Source: Zopfochytrium polystomum (Eukaryota; Chytridiomycota; Chytridiomycetes; Chytridiales; Chytridiaceae). From it: 64,000 bases of DNA. The stretch covers positions 268,093 to 332,092 of the forward strand of contig JAIVFJ010000056.1 in NCBI GenBank assembly GCA_025765615.1. The letters are read 5' to 3'. The position numbers and the translations under genes were made by a program. Shown one piece after another: positions 1 through 9,269 of the stretch (position 1 is its first letter; each line of letters opens with the position of its first letter). Below the pieces are notes generated by a model. It made no database searches and had not been told where the DNA came from. It saw only the letters and a program-made list of their open reading frames with translations.

Positions 1-2289
1 GGGGAAGACGGCGATGATGGGGATGTTGACCAGGTGCCAGTATCCGTTGGGCTGGAACTTGTGCATCACGTAGGGGAAGATGGGGGCGACGAGGCCGACG
101 AGGAAGCCCCAGAGGGTGGCGACGTACGGGGAGCCCGGGCCGAAGAAGCGCGCGGGGCCGATGGCGCCCCAGATCGCCCCGGCGTTCAGGAAGACGTTGA
201 AGTTGCCGGCGGTCCAGCCCAGAGGCGGCTCGTCGGACTGCAGCTTCCAGATCTTGCCCGAGGTCGGGTCGCTAGGGACGATGTACTCCTCCTTCTCGGA
301 GCGGCCGAAGGACTCGTAGATGCCGAACGAGATGAAGACGTTGACGATCGAGGCGACGAGGGTACCAACCAGCTGGACGGTGAACATGGCGCGGGGGGGG
401 ATCTTGAGGTAGTGACCAAGCTTGAGGTCGGCGACGAGAAGCAGGCCTTGGTACATGGACATGTACGACAGCGTCTTGAACGACATGACGGCGGCAATGC
501 GGCCAGGCAGGATAAGACCGATCAAAAACTCGGACATGACGTTGAGGCCGATTTGCTGACCAGAGATGGCCTGGATAGTGCCGATGGGGATCATGGAGAC
601 AACGGCGAGCAGGAGGCCGAGGATGACGCCCCACCAGGGAAGGTCGAAACCGCCCCATTGGCAAACAGCAATTCCGATGACAAGGTTTATGGCCAGGAGG
701 ATAATGTACCAAAGGTCGGGGACATCCGGGTACACGTCCATCATCTTGGCGTGAACGTCAGAGGTGTCGAGGTCGCGCATGGCGGTGCGGAAGCGGCGCC
801 AGATGTCCGAGCCGTACCAAAGACCAACGTGGACAAGGGCAGACACGAAGACAATGAACGAAGCCAAGTACTCGATGGCAAAGTAGGCGGTAATGCGCAT
901 CGGCTGGAGCTTGTTGTACAGGTCCTCCTTCAGGCGCAGGCTCGACTTGTCGACCAAGGTTCGGGAAGCAACGTACGAGCCGTTGTTGTCGAACAAGTCG
1001 GGCGTGTTCAGGGTGAAGCCGAGGAAGTAGCGGCCGGTACCGTTGGGGCCTTGGTGTGGGTTGGTGCCCATGTCGAAGTCCTTGCCGAAGCCGTTGTTGA
1101 CCCAAACAAGAGGGACGACGAGGTAGAGCATAAACCACATGCCCAAGAACTGGTTAAGCAGAGCCCAGAGAGGAGTGGTGATCGGCGCCTGGATGCTGAT
1201 AATGGACCAGTCGAACGTGAACGACAGCAGGCCGATGCCGCCCCTTGGCTGGGCAGATCCGAGACCGCGCATGACCTTGGCCGTGTACGACGACGGGACG
1301 GCCGAGTTGTCCGACAGCTTGGGGGCAAAGTAGCAGAGCAGCGAGATGGAGGCCAGAACGGGCATCAGGAATAGAGGGAACCATTCCCACACAAAGATGA
1401 GGGTGGCGGCGATCCAGAAGAAGGAGAATCGGGACAGCCTCAGCTTTCCGTCGGCGCTCGGCGTGTTGGGCTCGTGGAGCGAGTTGAGCAGGGCGATGGT
1501 CGACAGGTTGCCTGGCCAGAGCATGGCGGCGGGGCGAACGAGGTATCGGCGGCAGAGACCAGCGAGACCGTAACCAAAGCACTGGGTCACGATGGCAAAG
1601 AAGACGCAAGCGACGGTGGTGAGGTCGGTCTGGTAGAGCTGGTACTTTTGGCCAACGATGTTGTACAGAGCGTAGGCCGGGTTCGCACCGCAGGACGACG
1701 CAACGTAGATCAACGCGTGCTCTTTGTAGTTGAACTTGCCGGGGTTCAGAGTGAGGCCCATGAACTTGCCCGTCGGAAGGACCCACGCCATGAAGAGACC
1801 AATCGGGTACGCGAGGAGGACACCGACGAAGGGGTTCAACTGGAAGTAGTTGGACCTGAATAGGAAGAGCGTGTTCACCGCCGCAAGCAGGACATTGAAA
1901 ATGGCGCCCAGAACCACGACGCGAAAGGTCAGCGCCGGGAGGGTGGGGTCGTCCGTGCGGGGAACAACCGCATCGACAATGTCGTAGATTTCGTCGAGGT
2001 ACTCGCCGCTGAGATATGGACGAACAAGTAAGAATTAATACGGCGTTTCCAGCAAATCACTAGTTGAGGTCTCAGCGTTCATTACCTCTCAGGGTCGGCT
2101 TCGCCAGACTTTTCGTGCTCGATTTTGCGCTCCACTTGAAGCTCGAGTTCGGCTTCAGAGATGACGGCTTGGTCGTAGCCTGGTTTGATTGGAATCAGGA
2201 AAGGCGCTGGCGAGTTAGTGATGAGATGCAAAAAGCGGTCTCACTGCTGGCTCACCGTCAGACTTTTGCACCATTTCCAGCTGCGTCAT
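1..2289 (-). CDS. OPT-family oligopeptide transporter (3' part outside window)
   Basis: The product is a multi-pass membrane protein that would import small peptides (or related metal chelates/glutathione) with protons. Three exons join in frame: 2289-2256, 2206-2086 and 2008 to beyond base 1; introns are 49 and 77 nt. The start MTQLEMVQKSDAPFLIPIKP is followed by an acidic N-terminus and the OPT entry segment (DDPTLPALTFRVVVLG). Hallmarks are NPFVGVLLAYPIGLFMAWVL, the NPGKFNYKEHALIYV segment and LSYMSMYQGLLLVADLKLGH, followed by KIPPRAMFTVQLVGT. About 670 codons are visible without the stop; fungal OPTs are usually 700-900 residues, so only the C-terminus is missing. The visible coding region is intact. 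The upstream leader is rich in CT/CTGT repeats. Family assignment is strong; the substrate cannot be read from sequence. Confidence 0.93.
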
Positions 2290-3284
2290 GGTGAGGGGGT
2301 GGGGAGGTGTGAGGTATCCACTCAGTCCTTGTGAAGAGAGCGAGTGTGAGAGGAGGGTGGCGAGGTCGAGTGACTGATGGGAGTGTGTGTGTGTGTGTGG
2401 AATCGGGTGAGGGCGTGCCCTCCTTTTTATATGATGGCCGGCTTCCAACCTTGCGGCCCCACCTCTCGACCTCTCGCTGTCTGTCTGTCTGTCTGTCTGT
2501 CTGCCAATCAGTCTGCTCCTCCGTCCCTCGCTCTCTCCCTCTCCCTCTCTCACTCTCTCTCTCTTACTGTCCTGTCACGCAGCGCTGTCTTTCCCCCTCC
2601 CAAAAGGGCTTGTGAAATTCTTGCCAAAAACAGCCGTAGAAAACTGCGCTTGTTTTCATTGAAAAAATAAGCCCAATTGCATCGTGCGCACGAAACTTCC
2701 AAAAAAGGAAACAGAAGCTTGCGGGGGAAGAATTTCGAACTTGCAGTGTGTGAAAATCACTCGCAGTGTTCCATCCTTTGTCACATGTTACACGCATCGT
2801 GCGACGTCCACAAAGAAAAAAAATTAATTGTTTCACGCAGTTTCGTGGGGCCGCAACAAATGCGTCTGGGTCAGCCAGGAAAGATGATGTAAGAAGAAAG
2901 CCGCGATTGACAGTCAGACAGACAGAGACAGATAGACAGACGCAATGCAGGCTCCCGATGCGACAGCCACGGCTCTGAAATGGGTCTCCTCGCTTTGAGG
3001 GAAACGACGACAATCGGTCGGTCGACTGTGCGATCGCGCTCGCTCTACGATGAGCCGGAGGTAATGAGGTTACACAGTCCTTTCCGCCGATAGATTAGGC
3101 TCTCTTTCTTTTTTATACGACAGCAGCCCGCTTTTGTGAACCCGTGCCACCAACATCGACAACAGCACGTAAAAATCTGAACCCGGTTCCCATCCACAGA
3201 TTATTATCAAACTTCGCGCTTTTATTTCAGGGCTACTCTTGCTGCAAAGCTGAACAGACATTTTTGCGTCGTGCACAAATCCAT
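2290..3284. other. Intergenic region with CTGT/CT microsatellite
   Basis: No gene recognised. It contains a (TG)n stretch near 2386-2400 and a CTGT repeat near 2478-2502 followed by CT-rich sequence to about 2570, lying in the leader/promoter of the divergent OPT gene. A purine-rich CAGACAGA stretch lies near 2913-2942. Short ORFs here are read-throughs of the simple repeats. Confidence 0.6.
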
Positions 3285-3990
3285 CTATCGCCAACTCACA
3301 AACCACCACCACTCCAGTAATTTGCGACAAACACACGTTCCACCGCAGACCTCCTCCTGCGCCGCCGCGCACGGCGCGCCGCACTCGGACTCCGCAATCT
3401 TTTGCGCGGTCGCGACAAACGCGTCCTGGTCCCCGCACCAGCACTCGGACCCGTACTCGGCCGACACCTCGTAGCCGCGGCCGATGCAGTGCGCGGCGCA
3501 GCCGTGCTGGTTCAGCGTACCCTCCGTAGCCGCGACGGGCAGGATGCGCGTCTCGGTGTCGCGGAAGCAGCCGGCATAGTAAAAATGGTAGTCCGTGGTG
3601 TTGACGCCGGCGGGCGGGTCGGCCCGCCGCAGCCGACGCGGGCAGGGCGGGCGGGACAATCGTGACGTTGGCGACCGCGTCGGTTGCCGCCAGGTCGACG
3701 TACACCGACATGCGGACGACGCCGCCAAACTATTGGAACGGCATCATCACGCCGCGCGCGTCGCACTCGTCCTCAGCCGCGGGCGTCAGCGCCGCGAACT
3801 CCGCCGCGCCGCCGCAGTAGCACTGGCCGGCGAGCTCGGCGGCGGCGAACGCAAAGCCTTGCTCGCGGCACGTGTACGTGCAAGTTATCGAAAATAAAAC
3901 TACGGAGGGTTCCCACAGTAGACCTCTGGTTGCTGCTCGAGTCTTTTCCTGGGCTGATGGTCGATGCCCAATCATTGGACTTACATGCAT
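3285..3990 (-). pseudogene. WSC-domain protein remnant (two broken WSC repeats)
   Basis: WSC domains are cysteine-rich carbohydrate-binding modules of fungal cell-wall sensors and glyoxal-oxidase-like enzymes. Two copies are seen on the minus strand. The upstream one (about 3880-3690) reads CREQGFAFAAAE...CYCGG...FGGVVRMSVYVDL but has an in-frame TAG (3730-3732) just before FGG. The downstream one (about 3600-3300) reads YAGCFRDTETRILP...CAAHCIGRGYEVSAEYG...CWCGD...VCGG and lies in another frame; one surplus base in a G run (3612-3618) would explain the shift. No signal peptide or start exon was found upstream, and the second domain ends in a stop soon after CGG, where a GT donor could exist. 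It is either decayed or partly mis-sequenced; the missing 5' end favours decay. Confidence 0.7.
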
Positions 3991-4794
3991 AGCTCAGCTT
4001 GGGATGGCTGTGGCTTGGAATTTCGCGGCCATCACGTCGGGTCAATTTTTTGGTTTAACAGTGTTGTGATGTCTTTCTGACGACTTGCATTTATGCAGAT
4101 GCTGAAGCTCTGTGCTCACCTCTCCACTTAGCAGATACCTCTTTCCTCTCCCAAATTTTTTTTTTTAATTTTTTTTTTTTTTTTTGAGGAATCGCAAGTA
4201 CGGCCTTTGTTTCTGTTGCCGAGACTGTGGCTGTTTGTTGATTGGTGCCGAGACAGGCGGCACCTGAAGAAGAAGGCAAAGAGACAAGCCGGACCAAACA
4301 TCAGAAAAATTTTGTCTCTGCAAAAGGAACGGAAGAAGAAATCGGAAGGATGAAAAAGGGAAAAAATTCCCACGAAGAAATAGAGAGGAGAGAGGAAAGA
4401 AAGAGAGAGAGAGGAGAGAGAGAGAGAGAGGAGGGAGATGAACAAATGCGCAGCATCCGTTGGAAGAGACAAAGTGAGAGAAACGGGACAGGAAGAGAGA
4501 GAGAGAGCGAGACAGAGAGAGATGCAGACAGACTGGAAGATAGACAAACGGACCGAACGTCGCGAAATCCAAAACGGAAACGCCACCCTTTCACTGTCGC
4601 ACTTTGCCGTCAAGCCAACAAGCAATTTTTTCTTCTTCGTCCCCCGCACCTCACACGTTCTATCTCTCTCTCTGTCTCTGTCTCTGTCTCTGTCTCTCTC
4701 TGTCTCTCTCTCTCATCTCTCTCTTTTTATTGCACCCCTCTCCCCTCAAAGAAGACAAAAAAAATTCAACAAAAACAAAACGACAGAAGGAACG
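3991..4794. other. Leader/promoter of the ASMT-like gene with GA and CT tracts
   Basis: No gene recognised. A poly-T stretch lies at about 4157-4185. A GA-rich tract (about 4378-4437) and a CT/CTGT tract (about 4659-4727) are mutually complementary, so a transcript covering both could fold back on itself. Open frames here run through these simple repeats and join the true coding frame only at 4795. Confidence 0.6.
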
Positions 4795-6675
4795 ATGACT
4801 ACCAGTACAACTCCAAGAACAGTGCAAAAGGCGCCGTCGCCGTCGCAGTCACTGTCGTCGCAGCCATCATCATTGGCACCGGCGCTTCTACCGCCAGCCC
4901 CCTCAATGAAGCGATCGCACTCCGAGTCGCACCCGTTCTACCATCTGCACGACGACGACCCTGACGACGACGAGGACGACGACGGCGACTGCGACGACGG
5001 AGGCGACGACAGCCTGGCCGTTGCCAGCGACCAACACCACCACCACAACCACCGTTACCACCACCACGGCCACGAGTCCAGCAACGCGCGGCTGCTGCGC
5101 CGGCTCCTGCTGCCTACGCTTCCGCCTTCCCCCGCCGTGTCGCCCGAGCCCGTCCTCGACGTCATCCAGGCGTTCAAAAAGTCGGGCGTGCTGTTTGCCG
5201 CCATCGGCATCGGGCTGTTTGACGTGCTGGCGGACGCGACCGCAGCGTCTGGTGGCGACGACGGCGTCCCCCTGGACGAAGTGCTCGTGCGCCTGCGGCT
5301 GCGCGACGAGGGCAGGAAAGAAGCCGCCAACGGCGGTTTCTACGGCCCCGCTATCGATCGCGTCCTCCGCACGCTCGCCGCCATGGGGTTCGTGTCTCTG
5401 TCCATCCCCAAGTTTCATGAGGGAGACAAAGGTGTCAACGGCGGCGGCGCTGACAACAGCGACGACGACGAGGACAACGTTCTTTTCTCCCTGACGCCCA
5501 CGTCGCGCGAGTACCTCCTGTCCACCGGCGAGCACTCGCTCACGGGCTACGCGCTCTACACCCACCAAGCGACCTGGCCTCTTTTCAATGTCCTCGCGCA
5601 CTCGCTCAGAACGGGCCGCACTGCCTGGGATGTGGCGCACCCGGACATTGCCTCGCCACCGCCCGCCGCCACCGCCACCGCCGCGGAAAAGCCGGCGGCA
5701 CCAGTGCCGGCAGAGTCCCCGCTTCCTCCGCCGCCCCCGGTCTCCGTGTCCGGCTCTAGCCTGGTTGCCGCGCGGGCCATGGAAGCCGCTGGCGAGGCGA
5801 CCGGCGCGACCGACGGCGACGGCGACGCCGCGAGCACGGTCAACGGCGACGACTCAACAGGCAAGACCGCCGGCTCCGGCAGCGACGAGGGTGACGAAGA
5901 CGACGCCGACGCTGACGCCGACGCCGACCCGTCCAAGTCGCCGAACCCGTTCAAGGCGTTCTACGCGACGCCGGCGCATCGCGAGCGCTTCCTGCGCGGC
6001 ATGCACTCGCACATGTCCATCTTCTCGCCGCCCGTCGCCGGCGCCTTCAACCTCGACTTTCTCCAGCCGTCCGCCGCCATCACCTCCGGCACGCTGGCCG
6101 TCGCCGACGTCGGCGGCGCCACGGGCGCCCTCGCGCACGCCTTTGCCGCCCGCTGGCCGCACCTCCGCGGCGCCGTCGCCGTCGTCGACCTCCCGCACGT
6201 CGCCGACGAAGTCGTCGCCCTCGGCTTCTTCCCCGCCGCCGCCCGCATCACCCCCGGACAAACAACCCCGCCGGCCGCTGCCAGCCAGCCCGTCCTCCTC
6301 GCCACCGGCGACTTTTTCGCCGCCGACCCCGCCGCGCAGCCGCCCCCGGCCCAGCTGTACGTGCTCTCGCGCATCCTGCACGACTGGAGCGACGCCGACT
6401 GCGTGCGCATCCTCGCGTGCCTGCGCGCGCGCGTCGCCGGGCCGTTCGGCGCCGTGATGGTCGCCGAGACGTTCCTCGACGCGCGCCGCGGCCGGCTGCG
6501 CGCCGCGCCCGTCGATAACTGCGTCGCGGACATGACCATGCTGGTAGCGACCGGCGGGTTGGAGCGGTCGCCCAGGCAGATGACGGCGCTGCTGCGCGCC
6601 GCCGGGTTCAAGGGCAAGGTGTATGTCAGAAGGACCGGCGCGTACTTGGACGCGTTGCTCGCGTTTGCCGAGTGA
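4795..6675 (+). CDS. Acetylserotonin O-methyltransferase-like SAM-dependent O-methyltransferase
   Basis: Predicted to transfer a methyl group from S-adenosylmethionine to a hydroxyl of a small aromatic substrate. The 626-aa frame begins at ATG 4795; an upstream in-frame extension to 4438 runs only through simple repeats. Residues 1-110 are low complexity (His/Asp runs). A dimerisation/winged-helix part starts at VIQAFKKSGVLFAAIGIGLF. The SAM motif is DVGGATGALAHAF (about residue 438), GDFF follows, and the catalytic His lies in RILHDWSDADCVRIL (about 532). The C-terminus TGGLERSPRQMTALLRAAGF matches the ASMT/HIOMT pattern. An Ala/Pro/Asp-rich insertion of about 100 residues (about 286-384) sits between the two lobes, so the protein is far longer than the usual 345 aa. 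Whether the substrate is N-acetylserotonin is not shown. Confidence 0.87.
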   Translation: MTTSTTPRTVQKAPSPSQSLSSQPSSLAPALLPPAPSMKRSHSESHPFYHLHDDDPDDDEDDDGDCDDGGDDSLAVASDQHHHHNHRYHHHGHESSNARLLRRLLLPTLPPSPAVSPEPVLDVIQAFKKSGVLFAAIGIGLFDVLADATAASGGDDGVPLDEVLVRLRLRDEGRKEAANGGFYGPAIDRVLRTLAAMGFVSLSIPKFHEGDKGVNGGGADNSDDDEDNVLFSLTPTSREYLLSTGEHSLTGYALYTHQATWPLFNVLAHSLRTGRTAWDVAHPDIASPPPAATATAAEKPAAPVPAESPLPPPPPVSVSGSSLVAARAMEAAGEATGATDGDGDAASTVNGDDSTGKTAGSGSDEGDEDDADADADADPSKSPNPFKAFYATPAHRERFLRGMHSHMSIFSPPVAGAFNLDFLQPSAAITSGTLAVADVGGATGALAHAFAARWPHLRGAVAVVDLPHVADEVVALGFFPAAARITPGQTTPPAAASQPVLLATGDFFAADPAAQPPPAQLYVLSRILHDWSDADCVRILACLRARVAGPFGAVMVAETFLDARRGRLRAAPVDNCVADMTMLVATGGLERSPRQMTALLRAAGFKGKVYVRRTGAYLDALLAFAE

Positions 6676-6931
6676 GGGAGAGAGGGAGAAATTTATTAGT
6701 AGTGAAGGGTGCTTTTTCTTCCTTTTTTTTTTTTTTTTTTTTCCTCTTCCTTCACTTGTTCTTTGTTCTGTTTCGGTTCTTTTTCCTTTCCCCGCGAGCG
6801 AAAGTTGCTTTTCTTCTGTTGGTTCAGGCAGTTTTGCGGCCTCTTGATTGTTAGTATCCCTACCACGAGTAAGTTGTCGTTTTACCATCTGTCTCTCTGT
6901 CTCTTTATCTCTCTATCTCTCTCTCGCTCTC

Positions 6932-6962
<31 letters not shown>

Positions 6963-7263
6963 TTCTCCCTCCCTCTCGTTCTTTCTCCGACTGTCTCTGT
7001 CTCTCGTTCTGTTTCAGTGTTATCTTCATTTAGCGCTCCCTTTCTCTTTTCCCTCGATTTGAATTCTTTACTGTCCCTCCCCCTCCTCATTTCTAGGCCA
7101 CTGAAAAAAAAAATAAAAACCCGAGCTTTACGCGTTTGTAATATTTGCGTTGGGTGGTTTTGACGGTCACGTGTAGGAAACGCCTTGTCAATTTTAACAG
7201 GAGTGAGAGAGGGACAGCAACATGGATGGATCGAATTGTCGAGAGCAAAGCCATTAGTGGTGG
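6676..7263. repeat. Intergenic region with long CT microsatellite
   Basis: A poly-T run (about 6724-6742) and a long CT-rich tract (about 6890-7005) separate the ASMT-like gene from the next ORF. No gene recognised. Confidence 0.7.
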
Positions 7264-9051
7264 ATGCGGTTGGGGTCTTCGCCGTCAGGACGAGCAGCAG
7301 CAGCAGCAGCAGCAGGCGAGGGGGCTTTCCCCGACGAGGAAACGCAGCCCGTTCTTGATTCAAGCCGCGCTGGCCGAGGCGCGTCCGAGAGCGAAGAGGA
7401 CCGACATCGCTCTCCTCCACCTGCTGGCGTCGTCTTCCCCGCCAGCGATCCCGACGACGACGACGACGACCCAGATGCAGTGGAACAGAATCGAGGAGGC
7501 GGTGACAACCGCCACGGCCCAGAACAACGCCGCCTGCGCGCGGGCGCAAACGACCAACTCGGGCAGCAGCCAACGCCGCAGCCGCCGCCGCCGCCGACCC
7601 CACTGGCCCGCGACTCGGACTCGGACTCGACGATCGAAGACTCGGACTTTTTCGCCGCCGGGCTGATCCCGCCCGCTGCCGCCGCCGCCGCCGCCCCCGA
7701 TCCCGTCGATTGGATAGTCATCGACGACGACGATCCCGTCGCGATCCCCAATACGCCTGAAGACGCGGCGGAAGAAGACGGCACCACCACGGACAGAGGC
7801 CCGGCCGCCGCCGCCGTTGGCCGCCTCGACCCCACGCCGCCACCAAAAGCGGCCGTTTCGGCGGCGGCGCCGCCGGCAGCAGGGATGATGCCCGCGCTTG
7901 GCGACGGCGCGCCGTCCTTCCGCTTCCGCACCCCCGTCCGCGAGCGGCCCGCCCCGACGCAGCCGCCGAAACGGCCGCCGCGCGGACAGCGCCAGTTGCG
8001 CCAGCAGCAGCAGCAGCAGCAGCAGCAGAGGCACGGAGGACAAGGGCCGTCGCGCGCCGGGGCCGCCGCCGCCGCGCCCGGTCGCAAACGCAAGCGGGAG
8101 CAAGATGAGGCAGAGGAAGTCCGCGCGGCGGACGAGGGCGACGGCGAAGGCGGCGCCACCGTCGAGCGAGTCCTGCGCGCCTTTGGCCCGCCGACGACGC
8201 CCACCCGCCCGCCGAAGCGCGCCATGTCCGGTGGCCGGCTGATGCAGATCTTGCTGGCTTCGGATTCGCTGCTGGAGGAGGACGAGGACGAAGAGGAGGA
8301 GGAGAATGAGGGCGACCCCGTCGAGGAGTGGACGGCCGCAGACGAGGTGCGCGCTGCGCCGCCGCCGCCAACGCCGACCGCCCCGCTGCCCATGCCCGAC
8401 CCGGCTTTGTCATTGCGGTCGCCGGCGGCACGCCGTCATCACAATCACGGTCCGCTGCCGCCAGCAGCACCGCCGCCAACGAGCGGACCACCGCGCGCGA
8501 CAAGAACAACGACAACAACTGCAACAACAACGACAACAGCTATAACAAGGCCACCAGACCCAGCCGCCGCCGCCGCCGCCGCCGCAGACGACGATAACGA
8601 CGCCGCCGACAGCCACGCGACCGACACGGACGCGACAATATCGCCGCCGCCGCTGCCTCCTCCACCCCTCCCTTCCTCCTCCTCCTCCCGACCTCCACCG
8701 CAGCAGCATCCAGTCACCACCACCACCTCCTCTACCTCCCCTTCCTCCCCCTCCTCCCCCACCACCACGCCCTCGTCGTCTCCCATCTCGCCGCTCCTCG
8801 CACCGCTGCGCGCGCGCCTGGCCCGTGACGGCCGCCGGCTGCGGTCGCTCGCCCGCGCGCTGGCGTCCGCGCGCGCCCGCGCCCGCGCCGCAGAAGCCCG
8901 CGCGCGCCGCGCAGATGCCGAGCGCAGGTTCCTCAGCGCGCGCTTGGAGGCCGCGGTCGCCGCGGGGGCGGTGGCGGGGGCGGGGGTGCAGGTGGGCGAC
9001 GGCGGCAAAGGGGAGCTGCTGTGCGAGCACTGCCGATGCGCCGTGTGGTGA
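7264..9051 (+). CDS. Low-complexity hypothetical protein with C-terminal coiled coil and CxxCxC tail
   Basis: Function not recognised. The 595-aa frame is rich in Ala, Pro, Ser, Thr, Asp and Gln, with a poly-Gln run near 8007-8030 and acidic clusters (EEDEDEEEEENEG near 8275). It looks nuclear: PGRKRKREQDEAEE (about residues 275-288) resembles a basic localisation signal. The last 90 residues form an Arg/Ala heptad-like helix (RLRSLARALASARARA...), ending in CEHCRCAVW, a possible zinc-binding tail. Ankyrin, zinc-finger or kinase signatures are absent. Long frames also exist on the opposite strand because the DNA is GC-biased, so the choice rests on the continuous + frame, the coiled-coil end and the downstream stop. 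The start is uncertain because no strong Kozak context was found. Confidence 0.6.
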   Translation: MRLGSSPSGRAAAAAAAGEGAFPDEETQPVLDSSRAGRGASESEEDRHRSPPPAGVVFPASDPDDDDDDPDAVEQNRGGGDNRHGPEQRRLRAGANDQLGQQPTPQPPPPPTPLARDSDSDSTIEDSDFFAAGLIPPAAAAAAAPDPVDWIVIDDDDPVAIPNTPEDAAEEDGTTTDRGPAAAAVGRLDPTPPPKAAVSAAAPPAAGMMPALGDGAPSFRFRTPVRERPAPTQPPKRPPRGQRQLRQQQQQQQQQRHGGQGPSRAGAAAAAPGRKRKREQDEAEEVRAADEGDGEGGATVERVLRAFGPPTTPTRPPKRAMSGGRLMQILLASDSLLEEDEDEEEEENEGDPVEEWTAADEVRAAPPPPTPTAPLPMPDPALSLRSPAARRHHNHGPLPPAAPPPTSGPPRATRTTTTTATTTTTAITRPPDPAAAAAAAADDDNDAADSHATDTDATISPPPLPPPPLPSSSSSRPPPQQHPVTTTTSSTSPSSPSSPTTTPSSSPISPLLAPLRARLARDGRRLRSLARALASARARARAAEARARRADAERRFLSARLEAAVAAGAVAGAGVQVGDGGKGELLCEHCRCAVW

Positions 9052-9269
9052 GGAGCCGGAGAGGCTGGGGAGGGGTGAGAGAAGAAAGAGGGAAGTGGTC
9101 GAAAGGGGGGCGGGTTGGGGCTTCACCTGGCCTCGTTATATTTACAGACCCGTAATAAATACTTTATGAAGAGAGAGAGAAAGAAAGAAAAGAAGAGGAA
9201 GAAGAAGAATAAAAAATGAAAAAAAGAAAGAATGAAAGAAAGAAAGAAAGAAAGAAAGGAGCGAAAGAA
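9052..9269. repeat. GAAA-rich microsatellite upstream of the L1-domain gene
   Basis: Short spacer. A purine tract of GA and GAAA units runs from about 9168 to 9258 directly before the start codon at 9270. Confidence 0.7.

Noticed and set aside
34..1374. 446-residue + strand frame opposite the OPT gene
   Set aside because: Glu/Asp/Val-rich translation is the antisense of a clear transporter reading; no domain.
4438..4794. Upstream extension of the ASMT-like frame
   Set aside because: Runs only through GA/CT repeats; ATG at 4795 gives a sensible start.
7254..8393. 379-residue Ser-rich minus frame
   Set aside because: Shadow of the GC-rich + gene; poly-Ser comes from reversed acidic/GAC codons.
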